Shown: in pieces, positions 17,282 to 26,560 of the stretch | Position numbering within the stretch: position 1 is the stretch's first letter | Layout: each line of letters starts with the position of its first letter | NCBI RefSeq assembly: GCF_024464185.1 | Contig: NZ_JANHAU010000001.1 | Span: forward strand, 1,200,420-1,264,419 | Direction: 5' to 3' | From: Haloarchaeobius salinus | Lineage (GTDB): Archaea; Halobacteriota; Halobacteria; Halobacteriales; Natrialbaceae | DNA: 64,000 bases | Program-made: the position numbers and the translations under genes | Notes under the pieces: generated by a model | Told to the model about the DNA's origin: nothing | What the model saw: only the letters and a program-made list of their open reading frames with translations | Databases searched by the model: none

Positions 17282-17572
17282 TTACTCGATGGCGAGGTCG
17301 CCGGTGTCGCCGGCACCGCCGGACTGACGTTCGTCCCACTCGAGTTCGAACTCGATGCTGAGCTCGCCCTCGCTTGCGCCCTTGCTCGTCTCGCGTTCGG
17401 CCTTGACCTCGAACTCGACGCGCTCCGGCGGGTCCATCGTGACCGAGTCGTTGCCGGCGGTGAGCGTCAGGGACTCGCCGCCGTCGAGCTTGTCCGCGAC
17501 GGTCCGCAGGTACTCGGCGACGTCTGCACGGGTCCGCATCGCCTCTGTCTTGAACAGGACTTCTTCTGGCAT
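17282..17572 (-). CDS. Amphi-Trp domain-containing protein
   Basis: 96 residues: MPEEVLFKTEAMRTRADVAEYLRTVADKLDGG, a helical start, then two beta strands (LTLTAG, VTMDPPERVEFEVKAER) and a C-terminal LSIEFELEW. This is the amphi-Trp domain pattern, small proteins with a conserved FE(L/I)EW end that are frequent in haloarchaea; their function is unknown. ATG 17572 gives the conserved N-terminus; further upstream in-frame starts would cross the promoter region. Confidence 0.85.
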   Translation of the reverse strand: MPEEVLFKTEAMRTRADVAEYLRTVADKLDGGESLTLTAGNDSVTMDPPERVEFEVKAERETSKGASEGELSIEFELEWDERQSGGAGDTGDLAIE

Positions 17573-17799
17573 GGATATCCATACGCGCCGACACACCATA
17601 AGTGTCTCAACTCGGCGGACATAGACAGATTCCAGACAGCTTTGCCTGTAAATCGGCGGTTCTATCGCCATCGGTGAGCTCCTGTAGCTACCGAAAACCG
17701 GATACATAAGGCAGTTCCTGCCGTTCGACACTGAATATGCAGGGCGGGGCCGACATACTTAATAATAGTCGACAATAAATCGCGAGCGACGTTCCCCCA

Positions 17800-18072
17800 A
17801 TGCACGACCTGACAGGATTCCAGCGCGATTTACTGTATGTAATCGCCGGGAAAGACGAACCACACGGACTCGCGATCAAGGAAGAGCTAGAGAACTACTA
17901 CGAGAAGGAGATCCACCACGGTCGCCTCTATCCGAACCTCGACACACTCGTCGACAAGGGCCTCGTCGAGAAGGGCCAGCGTGACCGTCGGACCAACTTC
18001 TACACGCTGACGCGCCGTGGCCGTCGGGAGATCAGCGCCCGCGACGAGTGGGAGTCGCAGTACGTCGAGTGA
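17800..18072 (+). CDS. PadR-like winged-helix regulator
   Basis: 90 residues: DLTGFQRDLLYVIAGKDEPHGLAIKEELENYYEKEIHHGRLYPNLDTLVDKGLVEKG, then a wing (FYTLTRRGRREI). This is the minimal PadR DNA-binding domain with the diagnostic G(R)LYPNL recognition helix, without the C-terminal dimerisation helices of long PadRs. A TACTTAATAATAG box (about 17757-17769) lies ~35 nt upstream. Targets unknown. Confidence 0.9.
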   Translation: MHDLTGFQRDLLYVIAGKDEPHGLAIKEELENYYEKEIHHGRLYPNLDTLVDKGLVEKGQRDRRTNFYTLTRRGRREISARDEWESQYVE

Positions 18073-18105
18073 ACAGGCACACGCTCGACGACGAGTGACA
18101 GGCAC

Positions 18106-19314
18106 TCACTCGTCACTCTGACCCGCAGGGGAGCCACCGGGCACATCTTCTGTTCCAGTCTCCGCCGGTTGGTCCGTCGCCGTCTCGAAGTGCGACGGGT
18201 CGACCGCGTAGGGCTGGACGCGTTCCGCGTTGAGCAGCTCCGGCAGCACCAGTCGTGCGAAGTGGACCGAGAGCACCAGCAGCATCGGTCCGAGGAAGAT
18301 GCCGTACCAGCCGAAGAGCAGCGGCCCGAAGATGTACGCGAACATCACCGACCCGACGTGGAGGTTCCGCCCCGAGACGTAGGGACGCAACACGAGGTCG
18401 GGGATGACGTCGACGATGACGAACGAGACGGCGACGAACACCACCGGGAACCAGAACGCGCCGGTCGGCTCCTCGGTCGCCGCACGGAAGAACAGGAAGC
18501 CGGCGACCGGGAAGTAGACGAGCTTCATGCCGACGACCGGGATGAGGCTTGCCGCGCCGGCCAGCAGGCCGACGAGTGCGGCGTACGGGATGGCTCCGCC
18601 CGGGGGCGCGTACACGTTCAGGAGGCTGTAGGAGATGGTCCCGATGATACCCGTGAGGAAGGCGTTCAGGATGTTCCCGAAGAAGATGTTCCTGAAGTCG
18701 CGGTCGACGACGCGGAGGTAGGCCGCGAGCACGCCGCGGTCGTCGCCGAACGTGGTCCGGAACCACCGCGAGAGCCGGTGGCCGTCCCGCAGCAGGTAGA
18801 ACGCGATGGCGATCATCACGAACAGGTGGAGCAGGCCGGTGCTCACGAAGCCGACGTACCCCTGTGCGTCGCTCGCGAGGTTCGTGACGAGGTCGAGGCC
18901 CTCCGGGTCCGAGAGGAGCTGTTCGGGGTTGTTGACCGCCGAGGCGATGTCGAAGTACGGCTCGAGCACCTCCGAGATCTGGTCGACACCCGTGCCGCCG
19001 CCGCCGTTCGCCTGTTGCTCCTGGACGTTCTCGAGGAAGGCGTTCAGCTCCTGGAGACCGATGGCGATGGCGTAGGCGAGCAGGAGTAGGAACGGCAGAG
19101 CGAGGGTGAAGATGGCGACGGTCGCCGCCAGGCTCGGTGGTCTGACACCGCGTCGCCGCATCCGGCGGTAGATGGGCCGGGTCGCGTAGTAGATGAACAC
19201 GCCGAAGACGAACGTGCCGACGAACGAGTAGAACACCCAGAACAGGATGGCACCGAGGGTGAACGCGAGCAGCCACCACGCGGCCTCCGAACGTCGGACG
19301 TCGTGGCCCCACAT
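18106..19314 (-). CDS. AI-2E family membrane transporter
   Basis: 402 residues with about eight hydrophobic helices and the family pattern: paired N-terminal helices (WWLLAFTLGAILFWVFYSF), a soluble insertion (about 100-170), central FYLLRDG, and the C-terminal GLLAGAASLIPVVGMKLVYFP and DVIPDLVLRPYVSG motifs. Family members are exporters or cation antiporters; the AI-2 name comes from one bacterial example and should not be taken literally. ATG 19314 is chosen over an in-frame TTG 27 nt upstream. Convergent with the PadR gene. Confidence 0.88.
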   Translation of the reverse strand: MWGHDVRRSEAAWWLLAFTLGAILFWVFYSFVGTFVFGVFIYYATRPIYRRMRRRGVRPPSLAATVAIFTLALPFLLLLAYAIAIGLQELNAFLENVQEQQANGGGGTGVDQISEVLEPYFDIASAVNNPEQLLSDPEGLDLVTNLASDAQGYVGFVSTGLLHLFVMIAIAFYLLRDGHRLSRWFRTTFGDDRGVLAAYLRVVDRDFRNIFFGNILNAFLTGIIGTISYSLLNVYAPPGGAIPYAALVGLLAGAASLIPVVGMKLVYFPVAGFLFFRAATEEPTGAFWFPVVFVAVSFVIVDVIPDLVLRPYVSGRNLHVGSVMFAYIFGPLLFGWYGIFLGPMLLVLSVHFARLVLPELLNAERVQPYAVDPSHFETATDQPAETGTEDVPGGSPAGQSDE

Positions 19315-19400
19315 GTGTATGGACGCGTTGGCGACCAGCAAAAGGTTAACCCGCCCGCACGAGGGCAGGCTTTTTACATGGGAACGAGGTACGATATGGG

Positions 19401-20702
19401 GTGAACGTCGTGCTTCAGGGGTCCGCGAGCCTCTCGCTGGACAGTACGGTCATCCGGTTGCTCCTCGCCGGAGCCCTCGGGATGTTCCTCGGCCTCGAGC
19501 GCGAGTGGTCACAGAAGTCGGCCGGGGTCCGGACGTTCTCGCTCATCGCGGTCGCGGGGGGCGTGTTCACGCTGCTCGCCATGGAGACCCAGTGGGGCGG
19601 GCTGTTGCACATCATCGGTGGTGTCCTCGTCGTCGCACAGGGTGTGGTGCTCGCGGTTCGGGGGCTGATGGAAGGCGGGGAGAGCGGGCTGGCGCTGACG
19701 ACCTCGATGTCGATGCTCGTGACCTACGGCGTCGGCGCGCTCGTCGTCGCCGGGTTCGTCCTGGAGGGTGTCACCGTCGCGGTGCTGTCGTCGATGCTCC
19801 TCGTGCTCAAACGGGAGCTGCACTCGTTCGCGGACAACCTCTCGCGCGAGGAGGTGCGCTCGGGGGCGGAGTTCGCCATCCTCGCGTTCGTCGTCTACCC
19901 CCTGCTCCCGCCTGGAGAGCAGACGTACGCGTACGAGCGCCTGGGCGTCGAGGCTATCCAGATCGAGCCACGGGTCGTCTGGCTCATGGTCGTCACGGTC
20001 GCGGCCATCGGCATCGTCAACTACGCGGTCGTGCTGATGTACGGGAGCCGGGGCATCGCCGTCACCGGCTTCTTCGGCGGGCTGGCGTCCTCGACGGCTG
20101 TCGTCGGGTCGATGATGGACCACGTCCGACAGCACGACGACGCCGTCTCCTACGCCGTCGCGGCCATCCTGCTGGCCGACGCCGCGATGGCGATCCGGAA
20201 CCTGTTCATCGTCGTCGCCTTCTCGGTTTCGACGGACATCCTCGTCCCGACGGCGGTACCGCTCGTGATGCTCGTCCTGGCGTCGTTCGCGGTCGCGGCC
20301 TGGTCGGCGGACTGGCGCGACAGCGTCGAGATGGACCTGGAGAGCCCGTTCTCGCTGCGGTACGCGCTCGGCTTCGGCGTGATGTTCCTCGTGGTTCTCG
20401 TGGTCGGTGCCGTGGCGGAGGCCCAGTTCGGGGCGGAGGGGTTCATCGCCACCGCGGTCGCCTCCGGCCTGGTGTCGAGTGCCGGTGCGACCACCTCGGC
20501 CGTCCTGTTACACCGTGGCGGGACCCTCACCACCTCGACGACCGTCATATCGATACTGGCAGCGACGGCCTCCTCGGTGCTGGTGAAGGCCGCACTCACC
20601 GCCGCGAGCCCGAACCGACGGTTCGCGCGGCGGGTCGCCGTCTTCAGCGGCGTGCTCGTCGTCGTCGGCGGTGTCGCCACGGTCGCCGTCCTGTTCGCGT
20701 GA
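19401..20702 (+). CDS. MgtC/SapB + DUF4010 membrane protein
   Basis: 433 residues, about 12 hydrophobic helices. The N-terminus has the MgtC/SapB signature (IRLLLAGALGMFLGLEREW, RTFSLIAVAGGVFTLL), and the C-terminal half is DUF4010-like (FFGGLASSTAVVGSMMDHVR; ATAVASGLVSSAGATTSAVLL). The family is linked to magnesium homeostasis or virulence in bacteria; substrate and direction here are unknown. GTG start at 19401 follows CTTTTTACAT by ~27 nt. Divergent from the AI-2E gene. Confidence 0.85.
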   Translation: MNVVLQGSASLSLDSTVIRLLLAGALGMFLGLEREWSQKSAGVRTFSLIAVAGGVFTLLAMETQWGGLLHIIGGVLVVAQGVVLAVRGLMEGGESGLALTTSMSMLVTYGVGALVVAGFVLEGVTVAVLSSMLLVLKRELHSFADNLSREEVRSGAEFAILAFVVYPLLPPGEQTYAYERLGVEAIQIEPRVVWLMVVTVAAIGIVNYAVVLMYGSRGIAVTGFFGGLASSTAVVGSMMDHVRQHDDAVSYAVAAILLADAAMAIRNLFIVVAFSVSTDILVPTAVPLVMLVLASFAVAAWSADWRDSVEMDLESPFSLRYALGFGVMFLVVLVVGAVAEAQFGAEGFIATAVASGLVSSAGATTSAVLLHRGGTLTTSTTVISILAATASSVLVKAALTAASPNRRFARRVAVFSGVLVVVGGVATVAVLFA

Positions 20703-20774
20703 TGGTGTCGCCCCGGGAAAATGTTACGTAGAACTAAACGAATGTATTAAACGAGCCCTCCCCGTAGCGGGAAT

Positions 20775-22145
20775 ATGGACAGAGACACGGCCGAGCCACG
20801 GGTACGAGAGATGCCCGGGGCGAAGGCGAAACAGTGGGTGGAGTACCACCACCAGTTCTCCGCACCGAGTACGTACGTCTACGACTTCGTCTGGGACATC
20901 ACCGAGGAGTCCACGGGTCCGTTCTGTACCGACGTCGACGGCAACGTCCTGCTCGACTTCACGAGCCACGTCGCCGCCGCACCGCTCGGGTACAACAACC
21001 CGAAGGTGATGGAGCCGCTCTCGGAGCTCGAGCTGTTCGACCCGGTGAAGATCGCCGGACAGGACTTCTACGCCAGCGGTGGCTGGCCGCCCGAGGACCC
21101 CGACATCCCGACCCCGACGCAGCTGATGGACCGGCTCGTCGACGCGACGGACCACTACGACATGGACCGGGTGTTCCTCTCGAACTCCGGTGCAGAGGCG
21201 GTCGAGAACGCGATCAAGATCTGCTACAACCGGCGCGGCCACCGCGCCTTCACGTTCGAGGGGGCGTTCCACGGGCGGACGCTCGGCGCGCTCTCGCTCA
21301 ACCGCTCGAAGACGGTCCACCGGAAGGGCTACCCCGAGGTTCCCGGCATCGTCTCGCTCCCCTTCATCTCGACCGAGGAGGAGTACCAGCAGCGCTGGCG
21401 GACCGACGGTCACGGCGGGAACGTCCTCGCCGACAGGCTCCACGCCGCCGGCAACGTCGACCCCGACGAGGTCGCCTACATCATCCTCGAACCCGTCCAG
21501 GGCGAGGGTGGCTACCGCGTCCCCCACGACGGCTTCATCCGGGACATCGCGGACATCCGCGACGAGCACGGCATCTACGTCATCGCCGACGAGATACAGG
21601 CCGGTCTCGGCCGCACCGGCGAGATGTGGGGCATCGACCACCTCGACCTCACGCCCGACGTCATCACGTCCGCGAAGGGCCTGCGCGTCGGTGCGACCGT
21701 CTCCCGCTCCGACGTCTTCCCCGAGGAGAAGGGTCGCCTCTCCTCGACGTGGGGTGCGGGCGACATCCTCTCCGCGGCACAGGGCGTCGTCACGATGGAC
21801 GCCATCCACGAGTACGACCTCCTCGAGAACGCCCGGACCCGCGGTCGCCAGCTCTGGGAGACCATCGCCGACGCCGACCTCGATAGCGTCGTCGACATCC
21901 GTGGCCGCGGGCTGATGTTCGCCGTCGAGTTCGACACCAAGGACCGCCGCGAGGCCGTTGTCAAGGAGGCGCTCCACCGCGGACTGCTCACGCTCGGCTG
22001 TGGCTACAAGAGCCTGCGCCTGCTCCCGCCGCTCGACGTCACCGAGCGCGAGATCGAGCTCGGTGCGAACCTGTTCGTCGAGGCCGCCGAGGCCGCCGAG
22101 CGCGACGCACCCGTCGCCACGACCGACTCCAGCGACGCGTACTGA
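20775..22145 (+). CDS. Class III (omega) aminotransferase, GabT/ornithine-type
   Basis: 456 residues. PLP-dependent fold type I enzyme: FLDFTSHVAAAPLGYNNP-like entrance, VFLSNSGAEAVENAIK, AFHGRTLGALSLN, EPVQGEGGYRVP, VIADEIQAGLGRTG, and TSAKGLR with the Schiff-base Lys. Relatives transaminate 4-aminobutyrate, ornithine or lysine, and some archaeal members are amino-acid racemases; the substrate is not decidable. A TATA-like AATGTATTAA (about 20741-20750) is ~30 nt upstream. Confidence 0.88.
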   Translation: MDRDTAEPRVREMPGAKAKQWVEYHHQFSAPSTYVYDFVWDITEESTGPFCTDVDGNVLLDFTSHVAAAPLGYNNPKVMEPLSELELFDPVKIAGQDFYASGGWPPEDPDIPTPTQLMDRLVDATDHYDMDRVFLSNSGAEAVENAIKICYNRRGHRAFTFEGAFHGRTLGALSLNRSKTVHRKGYPEVPGIVSLPFISTEEEYQQRWRTDGHGGNVLADRLHAAGNVDPDEVAYIILEPVQGEGGYRVPHDGFIRDIADIRDEHGIYVIADEIQAGLGRTGEMWGIDHLDLTPDVITSAKGLRVGATVSRSDVFPEEKGRLSSTWGAGDILSAAQGVVTMDAIHEYDLLENARTRGRQLWETIADADLDSVVDIRGRGLMFAVEFDTKDRREAVVKEALHRGLLTLGCGYKSLRLLPPLDVTEREIELGANLFVEAAEAAERDAPVATTDSSDAY

Positions 22146-22175
22146 GACACGCCCGAGTTTTCCAGCGACCCCGCG

Positions 22176-22496
22176 TCAGAACTGGTAGCGCCGGTCGTCG
22201 TTCGTCTCCGGCTGCGGGAAGCTCCCGCCCGTCATCTCCTCGTAGGTCATCCCCGAGAGGTACTCGTCGTAGGTCACGTCGTACTCCGACCGCAGCTGGA
22301 AGTCCAGCTTGCCCGAGTCGACGGTCGTCTGGAAGAGCAGGTGGACCGCACGCTCGAGCAGCTGGTCGGTGTCGGTGCCCAGGCCGGCGGCGAGCATCGC
22401 CAGCTCGTTCTTCGTCTCGCGGTCGAGGTCGAACTCGCGGTCGATGTCCTCGTACGCGTCGGTCACGTCCGTCTGCAGGTCGTCGAGTCCACTCAT
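22176..22496 (-). CDS. Uncharacterised small haloarchaeal protein
   Basis: 106 residues, acidic and mostly helical: MSGLDDLQTDVTDAYEDIDREFDLD, LLERAVHLLFQTTVDSGKLDF and a Tyr-rich C-terminal part (YDVTYDEYLSGMTYEEMTGG). No domain recognised; possibly a small DNA-associated or adaptor protein. ATG 22496 is chosen; the reading frame stays open upstream but enters the divergent cysE promoter region. Convergent with the aminotransferase. Confidence 0.68.
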   Translation of the reverse strand: MSGLDDLQTDVTDAYEDIDREFDLDRETKNELAMLAAGLGTDTDQLLERAVHLLFQTTVDSGKLDFQLRSEYDVTYDEYLSGMTYEEMTGGSFPQPETNDDRRYQF

Positions 22497-22626
22497 GGCT
22501 GCGGGTAGTCGGTCGCGACTGAAGCGCGTTTCGTGTCCGGGTCGAGGGAGACGGACGTCGCTGACACCGACAGCGGTCTGGCCGCCACGACCGCGGCTGT
22601 GCGTCCCGGTCGCGGAACCGTACCCC

Positions 22627-22636
22627 TTTTTGCCGC
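22627..22636 (+). promoter_or_regulatory. TATA-like element of the cysE leader ORF
   Basis: A CCTTTTTGCC stretch centred near 22631 lies ~25 nt before the ATG at 22656, the usual spacing of a haloarchaeal promoter for a leaderless transcript. It lies ~130 nt before the cysE start itself, so cysE is expected to be translated second on this mRNA. Confidence 0.55.
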
Positions 22637-22655
22637 TCCGCTCCCAGGAGTGTGT

Positions 22656-22763
22656 ATGTCGGTCACAGCTGCACCCGACCGTATCGCCGTCGACCACCGC
22701 CGGTCGAGCACGGCGTGTCGCTGTTCCCCGTCGGGTGCACGTGGCCACGGGGTGGGGGGCTGA
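22656..22763 (+). CDS. Micro-ORF with Cys-Arg-Cys upstream of cysE (candidate leader peptide)
   Basis: 35 codons, ATG placed where leaderless initiation is expected. The peptide is Arg/Ser-rich and carries TACRCSP at residues 19-25. Right after the two Cys codons the sequence can form a hairpin, CCCCGT (22726-22731) with ACGGGG (22747-22752). The stop TGA (22761-22763) overlaps the cysE ATG at 22763 (TGATG), coupling translation. Bacterial cysteine genes are known to use Cys-containing leader peptides; a similar role here is inference. It could also be a small protein in its own right, or fortuitous. Confidence 0.55.
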   Translation: MSVTAAPDRIAVDHRRSSTACRCSPSGARGHGVGG

Positions 22764-23383
22764 TGCTCGCCCGACTCCGCGAGGACGTCGCGGCGGTGCT
22801 GGAGCGCGACCCCGCCGCGAAGAGCAGACTGGAGGTGCTGACCTGCTACGCCGGCCTGCACGCCGTCTGGGCCCACATCGGCATCCACCGGCTCTGGGAG
22901 GCCGGTCTCCACCTGTCTGCACGGCTGCTCTCGCAGTTCGTCCGGTTCATGACCGGCGTGGAGATCCACCCCGGTGCAGAGCTGGGACGTCGCGTCGTCA
23001 TCGACCACGGGATGGGCGTCGTCATCGGCGAGACGGCCGAAGTCGGCGACGACGTGCACATGTACCACGGCGTCACCCTCGGCGGGAACTCCCCGAAGCC
23101 CGAGAAGCGGCACCCGACGCTCGGCGACGGTGTCGTCGTCGGCGCGAACGCGACGCTGCTCGGTGACATCCACGTCGGCGACGGCGCGCGCGTCGGGGCG
23201 GGCTCGGTGCTGACGAAGGACGTCCCAACCGGCGAGACGTGGGCGGGGGTCCCCGCGGCCCGGGTCGACGGGCCGGCCGAGGCGTCGGAGGCCGGCGCGG
23301 ACGAGGCCGAGACGGCCGACACCGCGGGCACCGATGACCCGGGTGTTCCGGGCGACGGGGCCGAGGTCGAGGCCGACGACTAG
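22763..23383 (+). CDS. cysE: Serine O-acetyltransferase
   Basis: 206 residues. Transfers acetyl from acetyl-CoA to L-serine, giving O-acetylserine for cysteine synthesis. Short helical N-domain ([45 protein letters not shown]), then the left-handed beta-helix hexapeptide repeats: [44 protein letters not shown] (His pair conserved) and [29 protein letters not shown]. The acidic C-terminal tail (~35 residues) is a haloarchaeal extension. ATG 22763 matches the family start. Translationally coupled to the upstream micro-ORF. Confidence 0.93.
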   Translation: MLARLREDVAAVLERDPAAKSRLEVLTCYAGLHAVWAHIGIHRLWEAGLHLSARLLSQFVRFMTGVEIHPGAELGRRVVIDHGMGVVIGETAEVGDDVHMYHGVTLGGNSPKPEKRHPTLGDGVVVGANATLLGDIHVGDGARVGAGSVLTKDVPTGETWAGVPAARVDGPAEASEAGADEAETADTAGTDDPGVPGDGAEVEADD

Positions 23384-24222
23384 TCGAGCGGCACCGACCC
23401 GTCGATGGGTTCGCCCCGGCCACAGCGAGGCACCGTGACGAGCACGCCGTCGGCGGTCCCTTCGGCGGTCGCACCTTCGGCGGTTATCGGGAACGGTGGC
23501 ACGATGCGAGCGACGCGTTCGGTCCGGTCGACGCCGTCCTCGCGGTCGGTCTCGCCGAGCAGCCACACGCAGAGCGCGCCGTTCGCGACACGGATCTCGG
23601 CGTGTGTCTGTGCGCCCGGCGTGGGGTCGAATCGGACGACGAGCTCGTCGCCGGTCACGGTCACGTCGCCGTCGCCGATGCGCTCGCGGAGGCCGAAGGC
23701 GCGCTGTGCGACCCCGGCGATGGCGGGGACGACGACGCCGGCGAGGAACCCGCTCCCGCGGAGTCGTTCGAGGGTGTACGAGGGCGGGGTGTCGGGGGGT
23801 GTCGGTGGGCCCTGTCGGCCCTCGCGGACGAACCGGTCGCCGTCGCGGCGGAACGTCGCCTCGTGTGCGACCGACCCGTCTACGTCGCAGGTCCGGAGTG
23901 TCGGGCGGACGAGCCGAACGTCGGAGGCGGGGCCGGGGAGTTCGGTGACGAGGACTCGCGCGCAGGCCAGCGTGACGTGGTGGCCGAGCTCGGCGGTGGT
24001 CGTCAGCTCCTCGTCGGCGTGCAGGACGCGGTCGACCAGGGAGCCCTCGTCGGTGGGTCGGACGCGGAGGGTCACCGCCTCGGTCTCCCCGACGGCGGAG
24101 CGGAGCCGACAGGTGAGCGACTCTGGCGAGACGCTCGGAGGTCGTTGGCCGGCCGCGTCACCACGCTGCCCGTCGGTTCCGTCGTTGTCGTCCCGTTCCG
24201 GGTCGGTCCTGCCGGTAGCCAT
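23380..24222 (-). CDS. Uncharacterised haloarchaeal protein with weak Hsp20-like end
   Basis: 280 residues of unknown function. The N-terminal ~35 residues are disordered; a middle section (about 45-160) has alternating strands with [36 protein letters not shown] helix follows, and the C-terminus ([12 protein letters not shown] ... [11 protein letters not shown]) faintly resembles the last strands of alpha-crystallin/Hsp20 domains. That resemblance is weak. Start ATG 24222; another in-frame start lies 12 nt upstream. Its stop overlaps the cysE stop (convergent, CTAG shared). Confidence 0.6.
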   Translation of the reverse strand: MATGRTDPERDDNDGTDGQRGDAAGQRPPSVSPESLTCRLRSAVGETEAVTLRVRPTDEGSLVDRVLHADEELTTTAELGHHVTLACARVLVTELPGPASDVRLVRPTLRTCDVDGSVAHEATFRRDGDRFVREGRQGPPTPPDTPPSYTLERLRGSGFLAGVVVPAIAGVAQRAFGLRERIGDGDVTVTGDELVVRFDPTPGAQTHAEIRVANGALCVWLLGETDREDGVDRTERVARIVPPFPITAEGATAEGTADGVLVTVPRCGRGEPIDGSVPLD

Positions 24223-24322
24223 CGGTGGTGGCAACGAGGGCGACCGTAATAATTTTCAGGGCGTCCAGGTGAGAAACCGCCGACAGGTTCGGGCCTCGTC
24301 GGGGGCCGAACCGCGTTCCCGC

Positions 24323-25465
24323 TCAGGCGTCGTCGCCGAGCAGGTGCCGTGCGATGATCTTCTTCTGTATCTCCGTGGTGCCCTCGTAGATGGTGAGGAT
24401 CTTGGCGTCGCGGTAGAACCGCTCGACCGGGAAGTCGGTTGTGTAGCCGTAGCCGCCGTGTATCTGGACGGCCTCGTTGGTCACGTCCATCGCGGCCTCG
24501 CTGGCGAAGTACTTCGCCTGGCTGGCGAGGAACGCGGTCTCCATACCCGCGCCCGCTGCCTTCTTCTGGGCGGCCTCGTGGGTGAGCAGGCGACCGGCCG
24601 TGACCTGTGTCTGCATCTCCGCGAGCTTGTGTCGGATGGCCTGGAAGTCCGAGATCGGCTGCTCGAACTGCTCGCGCTGCTGTGCGTACTCGACGGCGGC
24701 GTCGAGGGCGGCCTGGGCGAGCCCGACGGACTGAGCACCGATGGCGATGCGCCCGCCCGTCAGGATCTGGAACGCGGCGGAGAGTCCGCGGCCCTCCTCG
24801 GTGAGCTGGTACTCGGCGGGGATGCGTGCGCCCTCGAAGATGAGCGTCGTCGTGTCCGAGGCACGGAGACCGAGCTTGTCCTCCTTCTTGCCGACGCTGA
24901 CGCCGTCGGTGTCCGCGGGGACGAGGAACTGGGTGATGGAACCGGGGTCGTCGCGGTCGGTCTTCGCGAAGACGACGTAGACGCCGGCGCGGCTCCCGTT
25001 CGTGATCCACTGCTTCTTGCCGTTCAGGACGAACTCGTCGCCCTCGCGGGTGGCGGTCGTCGACATCTCGGCGGGGTTCGAGCCGGCCTCCGGCTCGGAG
25101 AGCGCGAACGCGCCGACTGGACGACCGTCGACCATCTCGGGGAGCCACTCGTCGTGGACGTCCTGCGAGCCGAACTCGTCGATGCAGGAGGTCGCGAGCC
25201 CGTGGACCGACAGCGCGGTCGCCACGGCGAGCATCCCGTGGGCCAGCTCCTCGTTGATGATGGCGTAGGTCACCGGGTCGGCGTCGTAGCCGCCGTACTC
25301 CTCGGGGACGGTCAGCCCCGTCAGGTCCAGCTCCGCCAGCCCGTCCCAGACGTCCTCGGGGAAGGTCTGCTCCGCGTCGCACTCCCGCGCGACCGGCCGT
25401 AGCTCCTCCGCCGCGAACTCGCGGACCACGTCGCGGACGGCGGCCTGCTCCGAACTCAGATTCAT
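24323..25465 (-). CDS. Acyl-CoA dehydrogenase
   Basis: 380 residues, the normal length for this FAD enzyme oxidising acyl-CoA to enoyl-CoA. Motifs: LTVPEEYGGYDADPVTYAII, GAFALSEPEAGSNPAEM (FAD/substrate loop), KQWITNGSRAGVYVVFAKTD, GGRIAIGAQSVGLAQAALD, and the C-terminal VQIHGGYGYTTDFPVERFYRDAKILTIYEGTTEIQ, where the Glu of YEGT is the catalytic base position. ATG 25465 (MNLSSEQAAVRD) is the family start. Chain length specificity unknown; no other beta-oxidation genes nearby. Confidence 0.93.
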   Translation of the reverse strand: MNLSSEQAAVRDVVREFAAEELRPVARECDAEQTFPEDVWDGLAELDLTGLTVPEEYGGYDADPVTYAIINEELAHGMLAVATALSVHGLATSCIDEFGSQDVHDEWLPEMVDGRPVGAFALSEPEAGSNPAEMSTTATREGDEFVLNGKKQWITNGSRAGVYVVFAKTDRDDPGSITQFLVPADTDGVSVGKKEDKLGLRASDTTTLIFEGARIPAEYQLTEEGRGLSAAFQILTGGRIAIGAQSVGLAQAALDAAVEYAQQREQFEQPISDFQAIRHKLAEMQTQVTAGRLLTHEAAQKKAAGAGMETAFLASQAKYFASEAAMDVTNEAVQIHGGYGYTTDFPVERFYRDAKILTIYEGTTEIQKKIIARHLLGDDA

Positions 25466-25541
25466 ACCCCTGCCTTCGCGGGCGAGTGGAAAAAGTTGCC
25501 CCATTCGCGCGACGACCGCGTCGTGCCCGACGGGTCCGTCC

Positions 25542-26333
25542 TCAGTCCTCGAGGAGCGCCTCGACCGGCATCGCCCGCTCCCAGATCCGTTCGAACACCG
25601 TCGCCCCCCAGTCCGCGGCGTCGTCGGACTCCCTGACGAGTTCGGTCTGGGGGTCGTACGTGCCGTCCAGTCGTGGGAGCGAGAGGTACACCCCGGACTC
25701 GGTGACGGTCATGGCGAACTCGACCGGGACGACCCGGATATCCACCAGTTCCGCGAACGGCGGGGGCTCGTCGCCGTTCGGGTCGTCCTCCGGTGGGAGC
25801 TCCAGTATCTCGGGGTCGAGCACCAGACGGACGGCGTCGGGGTCGCCCTCCAGCAGTGCGTCGGCGAAGCGGTCGTCGTAGACGGGTGCGAGCACGGAGA
25901 TATCGTCGGCGTCCGCGATGGCCGTGCGGACCCGACGCGCCGCCCGGAACGGGTCCGTCTCGGGGGAGTCGACGACCTCACAGCCGGCGAGCTGGTGCAG
26001 CTCGCGTCGGTCGGGTTCGGGCAGGACGCCGAGGTCGTGCTCGTCGAAGTAGGGGCGAGCCTCCTCGACGACCGATTCGACGGTGCCGACACGCTCCAGC
26101 AGGTCCGCGACGGCCCGTCCGGTCCCCGTAAGCGCCACCCGGCCGTCCTCGCGCTCGTAGCAGAAGCCGCGGTCCGACAGCCGGTTCAGCGCGTCGTACA
26201 CGGCCGACTCGCTGGCCGCGGTCGAGGCAACGACCGCCTGTCGCTCCCGGGGCTCGCTCGCGAGTGCGATGAGCACCTCCTGTCGGGAGCGCGAGCCACA
26301 GACGAACTCGACGCGTTCGGTCGGACCGACCAT
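25542..26333 (-). CDS. FilR1-like winged-helix transcriptional regulator
   Basis: 263 residues. N-terminal winged helix (VEFVCGSRSRQEVLIALASEPRERQAVVASTAASESAVYDALNRLSDRGFCYEREDGRVALTGTG) plus a C-terminal sensor-like domain (RRVRTAIADADDISVLAPVYDDRFADALLEGDPDAVRLVLDPEIL) of the kind found in haloarchaeal regulators related to methanogen FilR1 (DUF1724). The ligand is unknown. A CACATATGA box on the minus strand lies ~25-30 nt before the ATG. Codirectional with the acyl-CoA dehydrogenase, 76 nt upstream. Confidence 0.83.
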   Translation of the reverse strand: MVGPTERVEFVCGSRSRQEVLIALASEPRERQAVVASTAASESAVYDALNRLSDRGFCYEREDGRVALTGTGRAVADLLERVGTVESVVEEARPYFDEHDLGVLPEPDRRELHQLAGCEVVDSPETDPFRAARRVRTAIADADDISVLAPVYDDRFADALLEGDPDAVRLVLDPEILELPPEDDPNGDEPPPFAELVDIRVVPVEFAMTVTESGVYLSLPRLDGTYDPQTELVRESDDAADWGATVFERIWERAMPVEALLED

Positions 26334-26560
26334 ACAGGAGGTGACGCCGCGGCGGTCATATGTGTTTTCCTCTCGGTTGTATTACCAAAGTTTCCGAGGA
26401 TGCCGGAACGCTCCACCCTGGTTCGGTCGTTTCGTGGAGGTCGGAATGGTAACCTTTAGACAGTACGTTACGGTACTTTCCGATGCTGCCCGTCGGTGCT
26501 TTCGGCGTACGTCTCCCTCGTCGTACGCCTTCGCCATCCACCCGTGCCGAGCCGGGGGGT

